Source of the DNA: Solanum dulcamara
Lineage: Eukaryota > Streptophyta > Magnoliopsida > Solanales > Solanaceae
Length of the DNA stretch: 64,000 nt
Direction of reading: 5' to 3'
Assembly (NCBI RefSeq): GCF_947179165.1
Contig: NC_077247.1
Coordinates: 42,886,935 to 42,950,934 of the forward strand
The translations under genes were made by a program, and so were the position numbers. Within the stretch, counting starts at the first letter, position 1. Every line of letters begins with the position of its first letter. A model generated the notes under the pieces. It saw nothing but the letters and a program-made list of their open reading frames with translations. It was not told where the DNA came from and ran no database searches. Below are positions 38,595 through 50,355 of this stretch, piece by piece.

Positions 38595-39107
38595 AAGGGT
38601 GGGCATAACTTGGGCCAATACGAAATTGGAATCTGAACATTTTTGATATTTGATTTGGATTACGGATTGAATTTTAAATTTTGAATTTTATTATTAAAAT
38701 TTATGAATTTCATATTGGATATCTGATTTTTATGGCTTATACTGAACCCTACCCATGTCGTATGTGTCCAATATTAATAATCAATTTTCAAAGGTCTAAT
38801 AGATTGGTACCTTACGGCTCTACTTATTATAGTATTAAGTCCACTATGATATTACACGTTGTTAATTATAAAAAGTTAAATATTTTATGGTGTAAATTAT
38901 TAGGTGAATTGAGTTTGTTAATTGTTATGGTATATCTTGAAGGCTATAAAATTAATATTGAAATATCCAACCGTTAATTCAATCAAACTTAAAATATTCA
39001 ATCCAATCCAAGCTTATTCACATTGGATTTGGATTGTAATTTCTTTAATCTGAAAATCCAAAGTTCAAACCAAATTTTTTACATCCAATATGAATGTCCA
39101 ACCCTTA
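38595..39107. mobile_element. hAT-like MITE
   Basis: Left end AAGGGTGGGCAT; right end ATGTCCAACCCTT (reverse complement AAGGGTTGGACAT). The flanks CTGGGGTA (38587-38594) and CTGGGATA (39108-39115) look like an 8-bp duplication with one mismatch. The subterminal parts are rich in ATTGGATTTGGATT-like repeats in both orientations. Confidence 0.62.
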
Positions 39108-39115
39108 CTGGGATA

Positions 39116-39867
39116 AGTTTATGAATTTCAATAATGTAACTCAAGTTAATATATAATAATTAGTGATTTCATAAATAAAAAATATATAAATATTGGGTAG
39201 ATTTCATAATGTATAGAAGTATATATAATCAAAAGCTAATGAATTTACATAAATCTGTATTATTAATTTATTATAAGGTAGCTTCACACTGATCACGGGG
39301 CTTACCTTTCTAGAATATGTGCAATTAGAATCCGTAATCTCCAGCAACTATTTTCAATAATGCAGGCCTTCTTCACATTTTATTCTTGGTTGTTGATACA
39401 TACGTAATTGACTGACTAATAATGAATAAATTATTATTTATAGCTGTTTTCATGTGTAAGCAACAATATAAAAAACTTGAATTTTTTTATTTTGTCAAAA
39501 GAAGAAGTGAATTATAGTGTCCAACATGCAACATATAATGTTGTTTAATTAATTTGTCAAGGCTGGCTCTGGGAATAGTCATTTGGAAGAGGCAATCAAA
39601 ACTTAAAAAATACGTATTAATCTGCAAATCAAACTAGAAACAAAAAATAAAAAAGCCAAACTCAACATATATATAATAACATTTCATAAAAATTGTTCCA
39701 GTGACATTAGTGGTGGAGCCAGGAATTGGACGAATGAATTGTAAATTTTCTTCAAAGTTGTATTAAGTGTGCAAAATTAAATACACACTCGTATTAGCTA
39801 ACATTTAATATTGGTACATTGCATAATTTTCTGATGAATAGTATGTATAATGTATCAAACCATTCTT
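39116..39867. other. AT-rich spacer with one half-element end
   Basis: AGTGGTGGAGCCAGGAATTG at about 39709 is a single end of the GTGGCGGA family; no partner end was found. No gene. Confidence 0.4.
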
Positions 39868-40448
39868 AGCCTAAAATGACACCATCAAGCCACTTTAGGT
39901 CCAAAAATGACATTTTCTTTAACATATTTTTAATTAAATAATTTGAATAATTTTTTTAAACATGTGGCGGCCATCTATTGGTTACAATTTAATTATTTAA
40001 AACTAATTATAAATCAAAATTTATGTAACATAATTTTAGTTAAATAATTTGAATAATTTTTTAAAACACGTGGCGGCCATTTATTGGTTATAATTTATTT
40101 TTTTAAAATTAATTATAAATCAAAATTCATTTAATAAAATTTTAATTAAATAATTTGAATAATTTTTTAAAATACGTGGCGGTCATCTAGTGATTATAAT
40201 TTAATTATTTAAAATTAATTATAAATTAAAATTTATTTAACAGAATTTTAAGTACGGAAAAGGGTCTAAAATGTCCTCAAACTATTGAAAATGATACAAA
40301 AATACCCTCATGCCCTTTTCCGTTAAAGAAAATGTCATTTTTTGGACCTAAAGGTGGATGTCAAGGACATTTTAGATCCAATAAATGGATGAGGAGCATT
40401 TTTGTACCATTTTCAATAATTCAAAACCATTTTAAGTCATTTTCCGTA
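39868..40448. mobile_element. Compound foldback element carrying a 106-bp minisatellite
   Basis: The outer arms, TTTAGGTCCAAAAATGACAT (about 39892) and ATGTCATTTTTTGGACCTAA (about 40333), are inverted. The right part (40254-40448) is a second palindrome, with arms ACGGAAAAGGGTCTAAAATG and CATTTTAAGTCATTTTCCGT. Between the left arm and this palindrome sits a three-unit tandem array. No transposase. Confidence 0.72.
39921..40240 (+). repeat. Minisatellite, 3 x 106 bp, each unit with a GTGGCGG box
   Basis: GTGGCGG occurs at 39964, 40070 and 40176, exactly 106 bases apart. Each is embedded in similar AT-rich sequence (TAATTTGAATAATTTTTT before it, TTAATTATAAAT after it). The preceding bases make CATGTG, CACGTG and TACGTG, i.e. 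one perfect G-box and two variants. Confidence 0.9.
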
Positions 40449-41423
40449 AAAAGAATGAATCTATTTTTTTAAAAACCACAAATTCCTTTTCTTTTCTTTT
40501 TTTCCTCCTTGACTTTGTTGCTTTTACTTTAAGGAAAGAAATGAGAGATATATAGGTTGATTAATATTTCAACAAACCCAAGGCAAAAATAATGCCTATG
40601 TATAGCTTTAATTTTCAACAACGTTTACCTTAGAAGTTTCAAAGAAACTAAGCATAGGTGCCACAATAGTTGTGCCCACCAATAATGCCATTTAAGAAAA
40701 CAACGTGACATGAATTTGAAAAGTCAATAAATCAAAACTTTAAAAAAAATGCTCAATATATTTTTTTAATTGCTGGTTGACTTGACCAGTTGAGGAAAAA
40801 ATGAGAAAAGAAAAGAGATTGAAAAAATAGAAATTAACAAGAACTTCTACGCGAGTTGTCGGAATTTTGTCAAAGGAGGAAAAGTTGTACTACTCCTCAT
40901 TATTACAAATTATTTGTTGTAACTTTTAAAAATATTTATTTTAAATTATTTGTTATTTTAAATATTTTAAATAAGAAAAACCATATCTTAAGACAAAAAA
41001 GTCTTTAACTCTTCTTACATAATATTTTTCTTAATGAACGTGTTAAAGAATTATGAAAGATTATTTGACACGTAAGAAATAGTATCTTACCTTATCAGGT
41101 GGCGTAATTTGATTTTCAGAAAAAGATTCTAACAATAATAGCTGTATAGTTTAGGCAATTTGTATCATTATGCTTAGCACAAAGTACCTCAAAATTTGCA
41201 TTTGACATTATTTATTTTTTTAGTTATCATCTAAGTCAGAATTGAACTTGGCCAACAACCATTGCATGTGTCACTATTTTTAATATCAATTCTTATTATG
41301 TTTATAAGGTCATTAAGTAGATAAAGACTACAAAACCATTATATTACTATTAGTACATAGTTGAATATATACAATTCAAATAAAAGTTTCTCATCTGATT
41401 CCTTGCTTCTTTTTTTTTTTTTT
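40449..41423. other. AT-rich spacer, no supported gene
   Basis: No frame or repeat ends were supported, apart from one Stowaway-like end near 40890. Confidence 0.4.
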
Positions 41424-41440
41424 TCAAATAAAAAGTAAAA

Positions 41441-41578
41441 GGGCAGCCCGGTGCACAAGGTTTGGAGAAGGGTCCGACAACAAGGGTCTATTGTACGCAG
41501 TCTTATCTTGGACTTGAATCCGTGACCTCTCGATCACATGGCAAAAACTTTACCAGTTACTCAAAGTATCCCCGTTCA
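41441..41578 (-). mobile_element. tRNA-derived SINE, minus orientation
   Basis: In plus orientation it reads GGGCAGCCCGGTGCACAAGG, GGGTCTATTGTACGCAGTCT, then CTTGAATCCGTGACCTC and GGCAAAAACTTTACCAGTTA. The pol III boxes are therefore on the minus strand. Flanks TCAAATAAAAAGT-AAAA (ends at 41440) and TTCAAATAAAAAGTTAAAA (41579-41597) form the target duplication. It appears internally shortened compared with the family as I remember it, and belongs to the same family as 55117-55243. Confidence 0.82.
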
Positions 41579-41597
41579 TTCAAATAAAAAGTTAAAA

Positions 41598-44500
41598 TAC
41601 GAAAAATAAAATATAAAAAATCAGTTCATTTTTTTGCTCTGAGCATAAATCTATCATCTAAAAAATTAATCTCAACAACATAACCACCATTACCCCCCTC
41701 CCCCTCTCCCCAACACACACAAAAAATAATACTCATTTTTTAGGCACTTATAATTTGTACTATGTCATTCTTTTGTGATGAAGTAGTAGTTAGTTGTAGA
41801 TATCTTAATTGAGAGTGTCATTAGCCAATGTAACATACAAAATCAACTAACACAAGAAATAAGTTTTTATTATAAGGACAAATTAGTACACTTCATCATA
41901 AGGACTAATTAATACCCCTTTTATTATATCACTTTTTTGAATATAATAAATTATACAATGAAAAATGAAAATAGTTAATAATAAAACTAAAATAAAAATT
42001 AAATGGTCAATTATCTCTACAATTTTCATATTAATAAACGGAGGAAACAACACTTTCTTCATTTTAATCAACAATAACAAAAACAAAAAAAAAAACGAAC
42101 ACCAACAGAATGGTGCACTATAGAAGCAGGTGATTTTTTTACCTTTTAAAATATTTTTTTGGAATAGTTGGGTGGTCCGTACACAGACAACAACCAGTTA
42201 GGACTAGGGACAAGGTAGCAAAACAGGGAAACCCGCACATGAAACAGAAATCTAAATGGGCCCCATTTCATAGTACTAAACTATAATGGGTCCCATCAAA
42301 CGTGGCAATACTGCTTATTATAAATATTAATAAATCAAATTCAAGTGTAAATTTGTTGTTACTCTATTTGAGTTATTCTAGTTGTCATTGTTGTTTATCC
42401 TGGATGTCCTTAAGAAAAATATTAATAAAACAATAATTTAATTAAATTATTGTATATTTATTAAATTTAAATTATTATTCTTTTTTTTTATTATATTAAT
42501 CTATCTTTAAATTTTGATGAATAATAATAATAATAATTAATTAGGTGTATTTTTAAAATGTTAATTTTTCTGATAATTTATTTTTGATAAATACGACAAG
42601 TAAAATAGATTACTAGGAGTTGGTTTCATCCTTATTGTTGACCATAAAATATAGTAATTAATTTGATGCAAACAATTTTTTTAAAGAGAAAAAAATTATG
42701 CCAAATAAAATGAATTGGATGGGGTACTTATTAAAAAAAAAAAAAGGATAGAATACAAGATGTGGAGGTTTGAAGCGCGAGTCACACGTGGGATAGGGTG
42801 GGTTGCACCTTACAGTACAGAAAAGGAAAAAGACAAATAAAAATTTAATTAAAGAAAAACCACCCCTCACGTTCCCAACGAGCCCCTCTCGAAATCATCA
42901 TTATTATTTTCTTCATTATAAAATAAGTGGAAAAAAACAAAAACAGAAAAGGGAAAAAAGAAAAAGAGGGAAAAGGATATGAACAATAATGTGGTGTAAG
43001 GGTGGCGTGGGCTTCTGATCAACGTGGCATAGACCCCAAAATGTCAGTTACTGCCCCTAATAATAAATGTCACGTACCGCACTTTCCACGAAAAAAAGGG
43101 AAAGTACACCCTCTATCTTAGTTTATTCACCATTCAAAAAAAGGTATAAATGGGTTAAGGAAATGAATTGTGGTATAATAGTAAAATTATTTTTGTAGAT
43201 CATGTATTTAAATTATGAATGTAAATATTTTTATTGAGAGCATTATTTCGATTTTATAATGTCTGATTCAACTTTAATCAAAACTCCAATATAACTTTAA
43301 AGTTCAAACTCCAGCTGGAAAATCAAAAAAATAAAATTATGTGTAGTATGTATCGAAATCTTTAATTCTTGTAAAATATAAACATATCACATGGGATGTT
43401 CATATTAATAAATATTTATAAGATGTTAAAAATATATTTTTTCTGTTTTGAGATAAGTTAAAAAGAAAATATCTCATCAAGGCTAGACTTGTTTATCTAT
43501 ATTCAACTAGATATGTTAAAAAGGATTTATTTTAATTATATGAATCTCAATGATTAATTATAATTTTTAAATTTATGTTTCAGCTATATCTGAATAAATA
43601 CGAGTGATTAAATTTAGTATATTACAAAATTTTGATATTATTAAATTATATTTTTAAAAATTAGTATTAAAATGGCGATTTTCTAATTTCATTCATTCTT
43701 CTTCCCCAGTAAAATAAAACAACTAAGAACTTTTCCAAACGTCTGTGTTTACAAAGTGACTGTAAAATAAATCTCCTTTCAATTGTGATAGTATATGAAA
43801 TAGATATATGCATTTTAATAGGGTGGTATTTTATGGTTGGAGTAGGATATTTTCTCCTATAAATGAGCAGATTCAAGTGAGTCCTATTTATTAATTTATA
43901 CTTTTACTTGTAGAACAGATCCAAATATAGTGGGTGATTCTTTTGTTTATGGAGAGATAGTGGAGTTTTGAGAAAATCAAGCACAAGAAAATAGTAGAAA
44001 GATAATGGACACTTATTTAATGCATATTTCTTTATTTACAGTTTGCACCGGAAATATAAATCCCATTATACCAGGCAGTCAAACCGGAAAATTAGACAAT
44101 ACTCCTATTTAGTTAATTTTTATACAGAAGAAAAATAAAATGGAGTAGTGTATAAGACACGTACATGAGAATTCTTCTCGAAGGAACATTCACTCTTGTG
44201 GTGGTAATTAAAAGATAACTATAGTAATGTATGAATATAAATATTAGCAAAAGATGATCTTGCAATTATGATTCTTGCCAATAAAGTCTATGAAAAAACA
44301 ATAACATTGTTAAACTTTAGCTATGACATTTAATATAAGGTTTCACTAACATGTATAAGGAAATATAGCAATAATAGCGAATTTAGTATAATTTTATAGG
44401 AGAGATTTAAAAAAAGGTAATATATACGTAATTTTATTTCTACTTCATTAATACAGATCAAAAAAGCATGTTAATAAATAATATGATAATTCAAATAAAT

Positions 44501-45339
44501 AAAATAACATATCATTATAAAATCAATATTTGAAATAGTAGGAGAATAATAATAAATATAATAGTATCAATAACAAAAATAAGACAACACTCAACTATCT
44601 CTACATTTTCCTATACTCATCATAGTCAATTTCTCACAATTTTTTAAAATAAAACATTTGTGGTGCTTCCCTTAATATGTGAGTTGCCCCGTCTTCACGT
44701 CAGTTCACTTTATCGCAAATATTTTTGTTCCTAATTCTATCTCTCTTGATATGCCCAAATGCTCATTTAAGCAAATTTATTTTCCGAACATGTGACTTTT
44801 TGATAAATAAAATAATATTGCTTGTGATAAAAGTGAACATTTCGAAAAGTGGAAAAAATATTTCTACAATTTCCCATAAGTAATTAGGCATAAATTTACA
44901 AAGTTCATTATTATTTTCAAAGTTCATGAACTAATTTACTTAAATTATAATTACATAATCTTATACTCCTTTATTCCATTTTTTATGTTACATCTTTTAG
45001 TTTATTTTTTATCATTAAATACAAGCTCCCATAATTACATTATTATATATAATGACATTTTAAAAACTGTATATACTTTCAGGTCATTTAATGAAAATTA
45101 ACAAGTAAGTATATTTCAAACGTAAAATTTATGAATATATGAGAAAAAAGACACATTACGTGTTGTAACAAATTAATGTGATGTTATGGTGCAAATTTTC
45201 CGTATAGGAATAGAGTAAATATCGTGATTCTATAAATAAGTATCCTGAGAACGTACAGTAAGATTATAAGTAAATGAAGATTATTTAATTTAATTAAATT
45301 AGTAAATGATGATAATGATGTAAAATCTCATCCATCCCC
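41598..45339. other. Intergenic; GC-richer ACGT-motif-bearing stretch at about 42170-43100
   Basis: Most of this is AT-rich. The part 42170-43100 is visibly less so and contains AAACGTGGC (about 42298), CACACGTGGG (42783), CTCACGTTCC (42867), AACGTGGCA (43021) and GTCACGTACC (43070), all ACGT cores. No open frame accompanies it. It lies 2.4-3.4 kb upstream of the RING gene. Confidence 0.4.
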
Positions 45340-45541
45340 GAATTTTACTTTTTTTCTCTCTCTACAATTTCTTTATTGACTTTCCCTTACCCCACTTTCT
45401 CTCTCTATCCACAAAACCAAACGCTTAAATAAAGGGCCAAACCCCATTCTTTTCTCTCTAGTCGCCACCTCCAAGTCTCTCTTTACATATAGAGAGTTTT
45501 CTCTCCCTTTTCTCTCTCAAAAAAACAACAAATCCATTTCC
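45340..45541 (+). promoter_or_regulatory. Core promoter and CT-rich 5' leader of the BOI-like gene
   Basis: TCTCTC tracts recur from 45355 to the ATG. A TATA-like CTTAAATAAAGGG lies at about 45424, and the leader ends TTTCCATGG at 45542, a good plant start context. The transcription start itself is inferred, not seen. Confidence 0.5.
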
Positions 45542-46609
45542 ATGGCAGTGGAAGCAAGACACCTCAATCTTTTCACTCAACAACAACAACCGAACCAAAT
45601 CATTTCCAATCAAGGAAATGGCTTTTCCCACAATACCCAGATGATGGGTTCTTCTCTTTTGCCTTTGCCGACGCCAGAGAATAGTTTTATGCCGTTTAAT
45701 CACAGTTTGATTTGTGATTCCGTTCAGCCTAAAACGTCGGTAAATACTGACAGTGGTCTTACTTTCAATCTTCCGACTACTGTTAATGCTACCGTCTCTG
45801 CCGCGGCGACGAGGAAGCGCTCGAGGGATTCGTTTAATCAGTTTAATACTTGTAACACTACGTCATTTGTTGGAGATGACGTTTTGCCACTGCTTCAACA
45901 GTACCAGTGTGATATCGATCGTATAATTTCGCTTCATGTAAGTCTTTTAATGAAAAATTTTCAAATCCATTGCCGTTGTCTGTTTATTTGGTGTTTGGGG
46001 CTAATTGGATTATTTTATGTTGTGGTTTTACAGACTAAGAAAGTAAGGATGGAATTGGAAGAAAGGCAGAAACAGCAAGCGAGGGTACTGGTGGCAGCGA
46101 TCGGAGAAGGTGTATCGAAAAAACTGAAAGCAAAAGATGAACAGATTCAACGAATGGGGAAAATCAATATGGTTCTTCAAGAGAAAGTGAAAAGTCTGTT
46201 CGTTGAGAATCAGTTATGGAGGGATTTGGCACAAACTAACGAAGCAACAGCTAATTCCCTTCGCAACAATTTAGAACAAGTATTAGCCCACGTCGGCGAC
46301 GAGCGTATCTCAGCCGGCGGCAACCTCGCCGGAGTAGCAGTTGAGGAAGACGTCGAATCCTGCTGCGGCAGCAGCGACCACGGGGCAGCTGAGGAAGAAG
46401 AGGAGGAAATTGATGGCCGGCGCACATTAGGTGGGGAAGCGCAGGATAACAGGATGTGCAAAAGGTGTGGGGAGAGGGAATCATGTGTGTTGCTTTTGCC
46501 ATGCAGACACCTGTGCCTATGTGCCGTTTGTGGATCAAGTTTAGTCCATACATGCCCTGTATGTAACTCTTATATGAATGCCACTGTGCATGTTAACATG
46601 TCTTCTTAA
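45542..46609 (+). CDS. BOI/BRG-type RING-finger E3 ubiquitin ligase, two exons
   Basis: Exon 1 is 45542-45937 and exon 2 is 46034-46609, with a 96-bp GT-AG intron, giving 323 aa. The start MAVEARHLNLF and the glutamine-rich stretch after it match the plant BOI/BRG group. A KRSRDS nuclear-type motif follows at about residues 93-98. Exon 2 opens a coiled coil (TKKVRMELEERQKQQARVLV to NEATANSLRNNL). An acidic linker (AAEEEEEEID) leads to a C-terminal C3HC4 RING: CKRCGERESCVLLLPCRHLC, then CAVCGSSL and CPVCNSYMNATVHV. Family members ubiquitinate regulators of defence, cell death and gibberellin signalling. The intron length is a multiple of three without stops, so the unspliced frame stays open. 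The spliced form is preferred because it joins HTKKVRMELEERQ in the family's usual order. Confidence 0.92.
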   Translation: MAVEARHLNLFTQQQQPNQIISNQGNGFSHNTQMMGSSLLPLPTPENSFMPFNHSLICDSVQPKTSVNTDSGLTFNLPTTVNATVSAAATRKRSRDSFNQFNTCNTTSFVGDDVLPLLQQYQCDIDRIISLHVSLLMKNFQIHCRCLFIWCLGLIGLFYVVVLQTKKVRMELEERQKQQARVLVAAIGEGVSKKLKAKDEQIQRMGKINMVLQEKVKSLFVENQLWRDLAQTNEATANSLRNNLEQVLAHVGDERISAGGNLAGVAVEEDVESCCGSSDHGAAEEEEEEIDGRRTLGGEAQDNRMCKRCGERESCVLLLPCRHLCLCAVCGSSLVHTCPVCNSYMNATVHVNMSS

Positions 46610-49600
46610 TCAATCAATCAAAATGTGAGGAAACAATTTCTAGGAAGAGGAAAAGAAAATCATAGAATTTTGTTGATGTAGAGAGAAATGTTAGAAACTT
46701 TAGTTTGTAAATTTCTTTAGTAATTGTAAAATGCAATTTGTTCATTCTTTTTATCTCTCCATATATGTTCTTAATTCTCCATTGTGAAATTATGCGGATT
46801 ATGTTGTTGTGGGTCGTGGTACAAGTTGGTTACATTGAAAGGTGCTTAAAGGGAGTGATTTTACTTTTACTTTGTGACAGTATATTGTTTTTACACTAAC
46901 TTAACAAAGAAATGTAAATACGTAAAGGGCATCTCTGTTGGATTAAAGCATAAAGTAACTTTTGGTTCTTCACATTGATTGAGAGAGATATTGGATACCA
47001 GTTTTAATGAAATGACCAGAAAAAGCAATTGGGTGCATGCCAACTTTTGCCAAGAATCCTACTTTACTGATTACTCACACCTCTGTGGTCCTATGTATTA
47101 AATTAGGTACTCTGCAGAGCCCTTATGGGCATATTGGCCATCATAGACTCTTTCAACATTTAATTTGTGGTGACATAAAGAGACACTTTCTCTTGGGAGG
47201 TGGGGTGTTGATTTGGGATTTTCCTGCATAAATGCTATGAGTACTGGTGATACTGTTTGTTTGCTTAGGTGAGATGTCAACATGCTGAAAATAAATAAAA
47301 GTAGGATTGTATTTTTGCTTAATTTCTATTGGTAGGGTAGTTTCATCTATACTAGTACTAGTACTAGCAAAACCCATTGAAGAAAAAAAACAAAGTGGAC
47401 CCAAAAACAAGCAAATCCCCCCAACTTTGCAGGCATATGTAGTGATTGTGAAAACAACTACTCTGGCGATTAATTTACTTTACTTTTCTTTTTCATGTCC
47501 TAACTTTTTGCTAATTAATTAAATCAAATTAGGTTTCTTCTCTAATCTTCTAAGTTATTGTTACCTTCGGTGATGGATATGTATAATAGACTATTTCAAA
47601 TCATTATTGGTAATTTTTGTAGGCTACTCCTAAAGCTCAATGTATTATTTACCTTTCTAGGGTTGGCACAAAGTATCCGTCCGATAGGGTGCTGATTTCC
47701 ATGTTGCTTAGCGAGTGAATTAGCATAACTAATTCTGTTTATAATTCGGCATAACTAAAATAGACATAAGATTTTCATGACTAATCTCTGCCTAACTCTA
47801 ATCAAAACGCCTCTTAACAATACAAAATGGGTTGATTTGCATTTGATTCAACTATAGTTGATGAACATACAATTTTGTAATCTAAATATATATATATATA
47901 TATATAATACTAATAAATATAATAAAGTAGAAAGATGGTTGAGTAGTCTTATGCATTGATTTGGGACAGCAGCAGTAGTGGTCACTCTGGTCATGGTCAG
48001 ATTCATGAGCCATCAGGACAAGCTTGTGTATTGATTTTCTTTTTGGGGTAGTTCACTTCTTGGAATCTTCCATTATGAGGCACAATATTATAGGTGTTGT
48101 AAAGACAAAAATGTCAGTGGAAAATGTGGCACATTACACATTATTTGTCCCTATTACTATTTAATTATTTATTGTTTGTTTCTGGATTGTTGATGTAAAT
48201 TGAAGAGTTTGGTTATGGGGCGTAAGGATTTACTCAACAATGATGGCTCTCTCTTATGTCCCATTCCTTTTGATGCCACCTTCCAAGAATTTCCCCTCTT
48301 TGAAAATTTTGCCCCTCTTATTTTCTTGATTGTCCATACTCTATGCTATTCAAATCCAAAATGATATTCTAGGTCCATCTCCTTAGAACTACCTGCCACT
48401 TAGCTTCTATGACGAAAGGTGGGCCGACAAGTGCAGGACAAAACTAAAAATTGACAAGTTTCTTGTAATATCAGAGCCATGCTCATCTTTCGAATGTCAT
48501 AGTAAAGTGAAAAAGTTTATAAAAAATATCAAAAATTCACGTGATACTAATGCGTTGGAGTTGCTCAGAAGATAAATTCAAGAGGTCTGCTAGAATAAAG
48601 AATACAATACTTAAATGATACGGGTGGTTTGGAACATGATGATAACTTTATGAGGTCTGTTGGAATAAAAAGACAATATATATCATGTACTTAGATTATG
48701 ATACTCGTATTTAAATCCTCAGCAAATTTTTATTCACTAATCAAGTTAAATTGAATAATCGAACAGCATTTTATTATTGTTAAAAATAATGAAATGTGAG
48801 ATGATGTTTGCTTCTTTGCTTTTGTTTCGTGTGTGACAGTCCTATAAATATATACTGCATGTTGTAATCAGAATCGTGTCCCAAAGTGCCGGCCAAGATT
48901 CTGACACGTCACATTCACAAATACACCATTACTGGTACTATTTTATAGTGTTTTATAAAAATAAAAATAAGTTAGGAGGTTACTACTGAAAATGATGGAT
49001 CACTCCATTATCTAAAGGGGTCACTCCGTTAATATCTCATCTTATTTTATTAAATTTGAAATTATTTAATCTTAGTAGTGTCATATCCAAAGTTTACTTT
49101 AATTGCCCAAATTTAGTTATTTGAATTATACTTAATGATCTTTTAAATTGGCCTAGATTCTTCAATTTAGGGCTACTTCTCTACGGTATAAATTGTGGCT
49201 TCACTATTAAGTTTACACTTCAACTTTGATCGTTATGAACTCATACTAAGATTGAGTTCCAAACGAGCAGCAAATTTTTAATTTTTTAACAGCCAAAATA
49301 CTTTTATACAAAAATTCAAATTTAATGAGATTCAAGAATACTAACACACTAGGATACAATACAAAAAAAAAAAAGAGAAGAAGGGTAAGGACATCTCCAA
49401 CCCTAAAACTAAATTTTGACTGCATCAATTTATAAAATATTTAATTAAAATAATAATCACAAAGAATAATTAATGCTATATATATATTTCACACCAAAAT
49501 TTATCATGAATTATAGTAATTTGATGTAAAATTTAGCATGGCGTAAGTAGTTGAAAAAGAAAATGATGGGTGGAAGAGAGAGAGATAGAGACCCACCACG

Positions 49601-50125
49601 TGTGAAACGAATAGGGAAAGAGGGCGCATAATAGCAAAGAAATTGTCGTGAAGTAGCGGGGAAAGTCCAAAAAAATGTGGGTCACTCCAAAGAGGAAAGC
49701 AGGGTCGTTGGGGTTGTGAAGGATAAGTAGGAATTCGTACACTGTATCAAACACGCCTGCTAAAGAGAGAGAGCGCCGGTGGGGAAAGGGAAGAGAAAAC
49801 AGACAGATAATGATAGCGTACGTTAGTGGGGGATACTTAACCTATTTGATGTCAGAGCCGTGAAGATCGGTTTTGGTACTCACAATCACAACTATTTTCC
49901 AGTCAATGTTCCCCGATCACACTATTTAATTTTTTTTCCTTTTCTTTCATCAAAACATGCAAGGTAACCGATGGACTGCTTTTCTTTTTCTTTTTTTAAT
50001 CAAAAGATTTTAGAGATTTGAATTTTGGATATAGAAAAATCTTTAGTTGAAGCTATTTATATAGTGTAAATTCAAAGTAATCGGACATTGACTGAAATTT
50101 TCTATGGTTAAACAATAAAAAAATA
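46610..50125. other. Intergenic: 3' flank of the RING gene, AT-rich spacer and a GC-richer block at 49550-49830
   Basis: 46610-46760 is probably 3' UTR. A (TA)n tract lies at about 47887-47907. The block 49550-49830 is less AT-rich and contains CCACCACGTGTGAAAC (a G-box), plus GA-rich runs, but no long plus-strand frame. No gene is supported. Confidence 0.4.
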
Positions 50126-50355
50126 CTATTTCCGTTTAAAAAAAAATAACCTCCTTTTCATTGTTTCAAAAATTTTGACCCCTTTTTTTTTTTGGTAACT
50201 TTTGCACATGACATATTTCAGGTCACAAGATTAAAGGACATTTTTATACATTTAACATAATTTTAATTTAGAACTACAAGATTGAATAGTCTTTTTAATA
50301 TTTTAAAATTTTGTGTCAAATAAAATCAGGTCATTTTTTTGTGAAACGAAGGGAG
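50126..50355. mobile_element. 230-bp Stowaway-like MITE
   Basis: Starts CTATTTCCGTTTAAA and ends TGAAACGAAGGGAG, imperfect inverted repeats close to the Stowaway terminus, flanked by TA on both sides (50124-50125, 50356-50357). Confidence 0.75.

Noticed and set aside
46210..46553. Minus-strand ORFs over the RING domain
   Set aside because: Antisense shadows of the RING ligase exon 2.
47037..47522. Overlapping ORFs of 61-85 residues on both strands
   Set aside because: No conserved motif, no plausible splice structure and AT-rich codon use.
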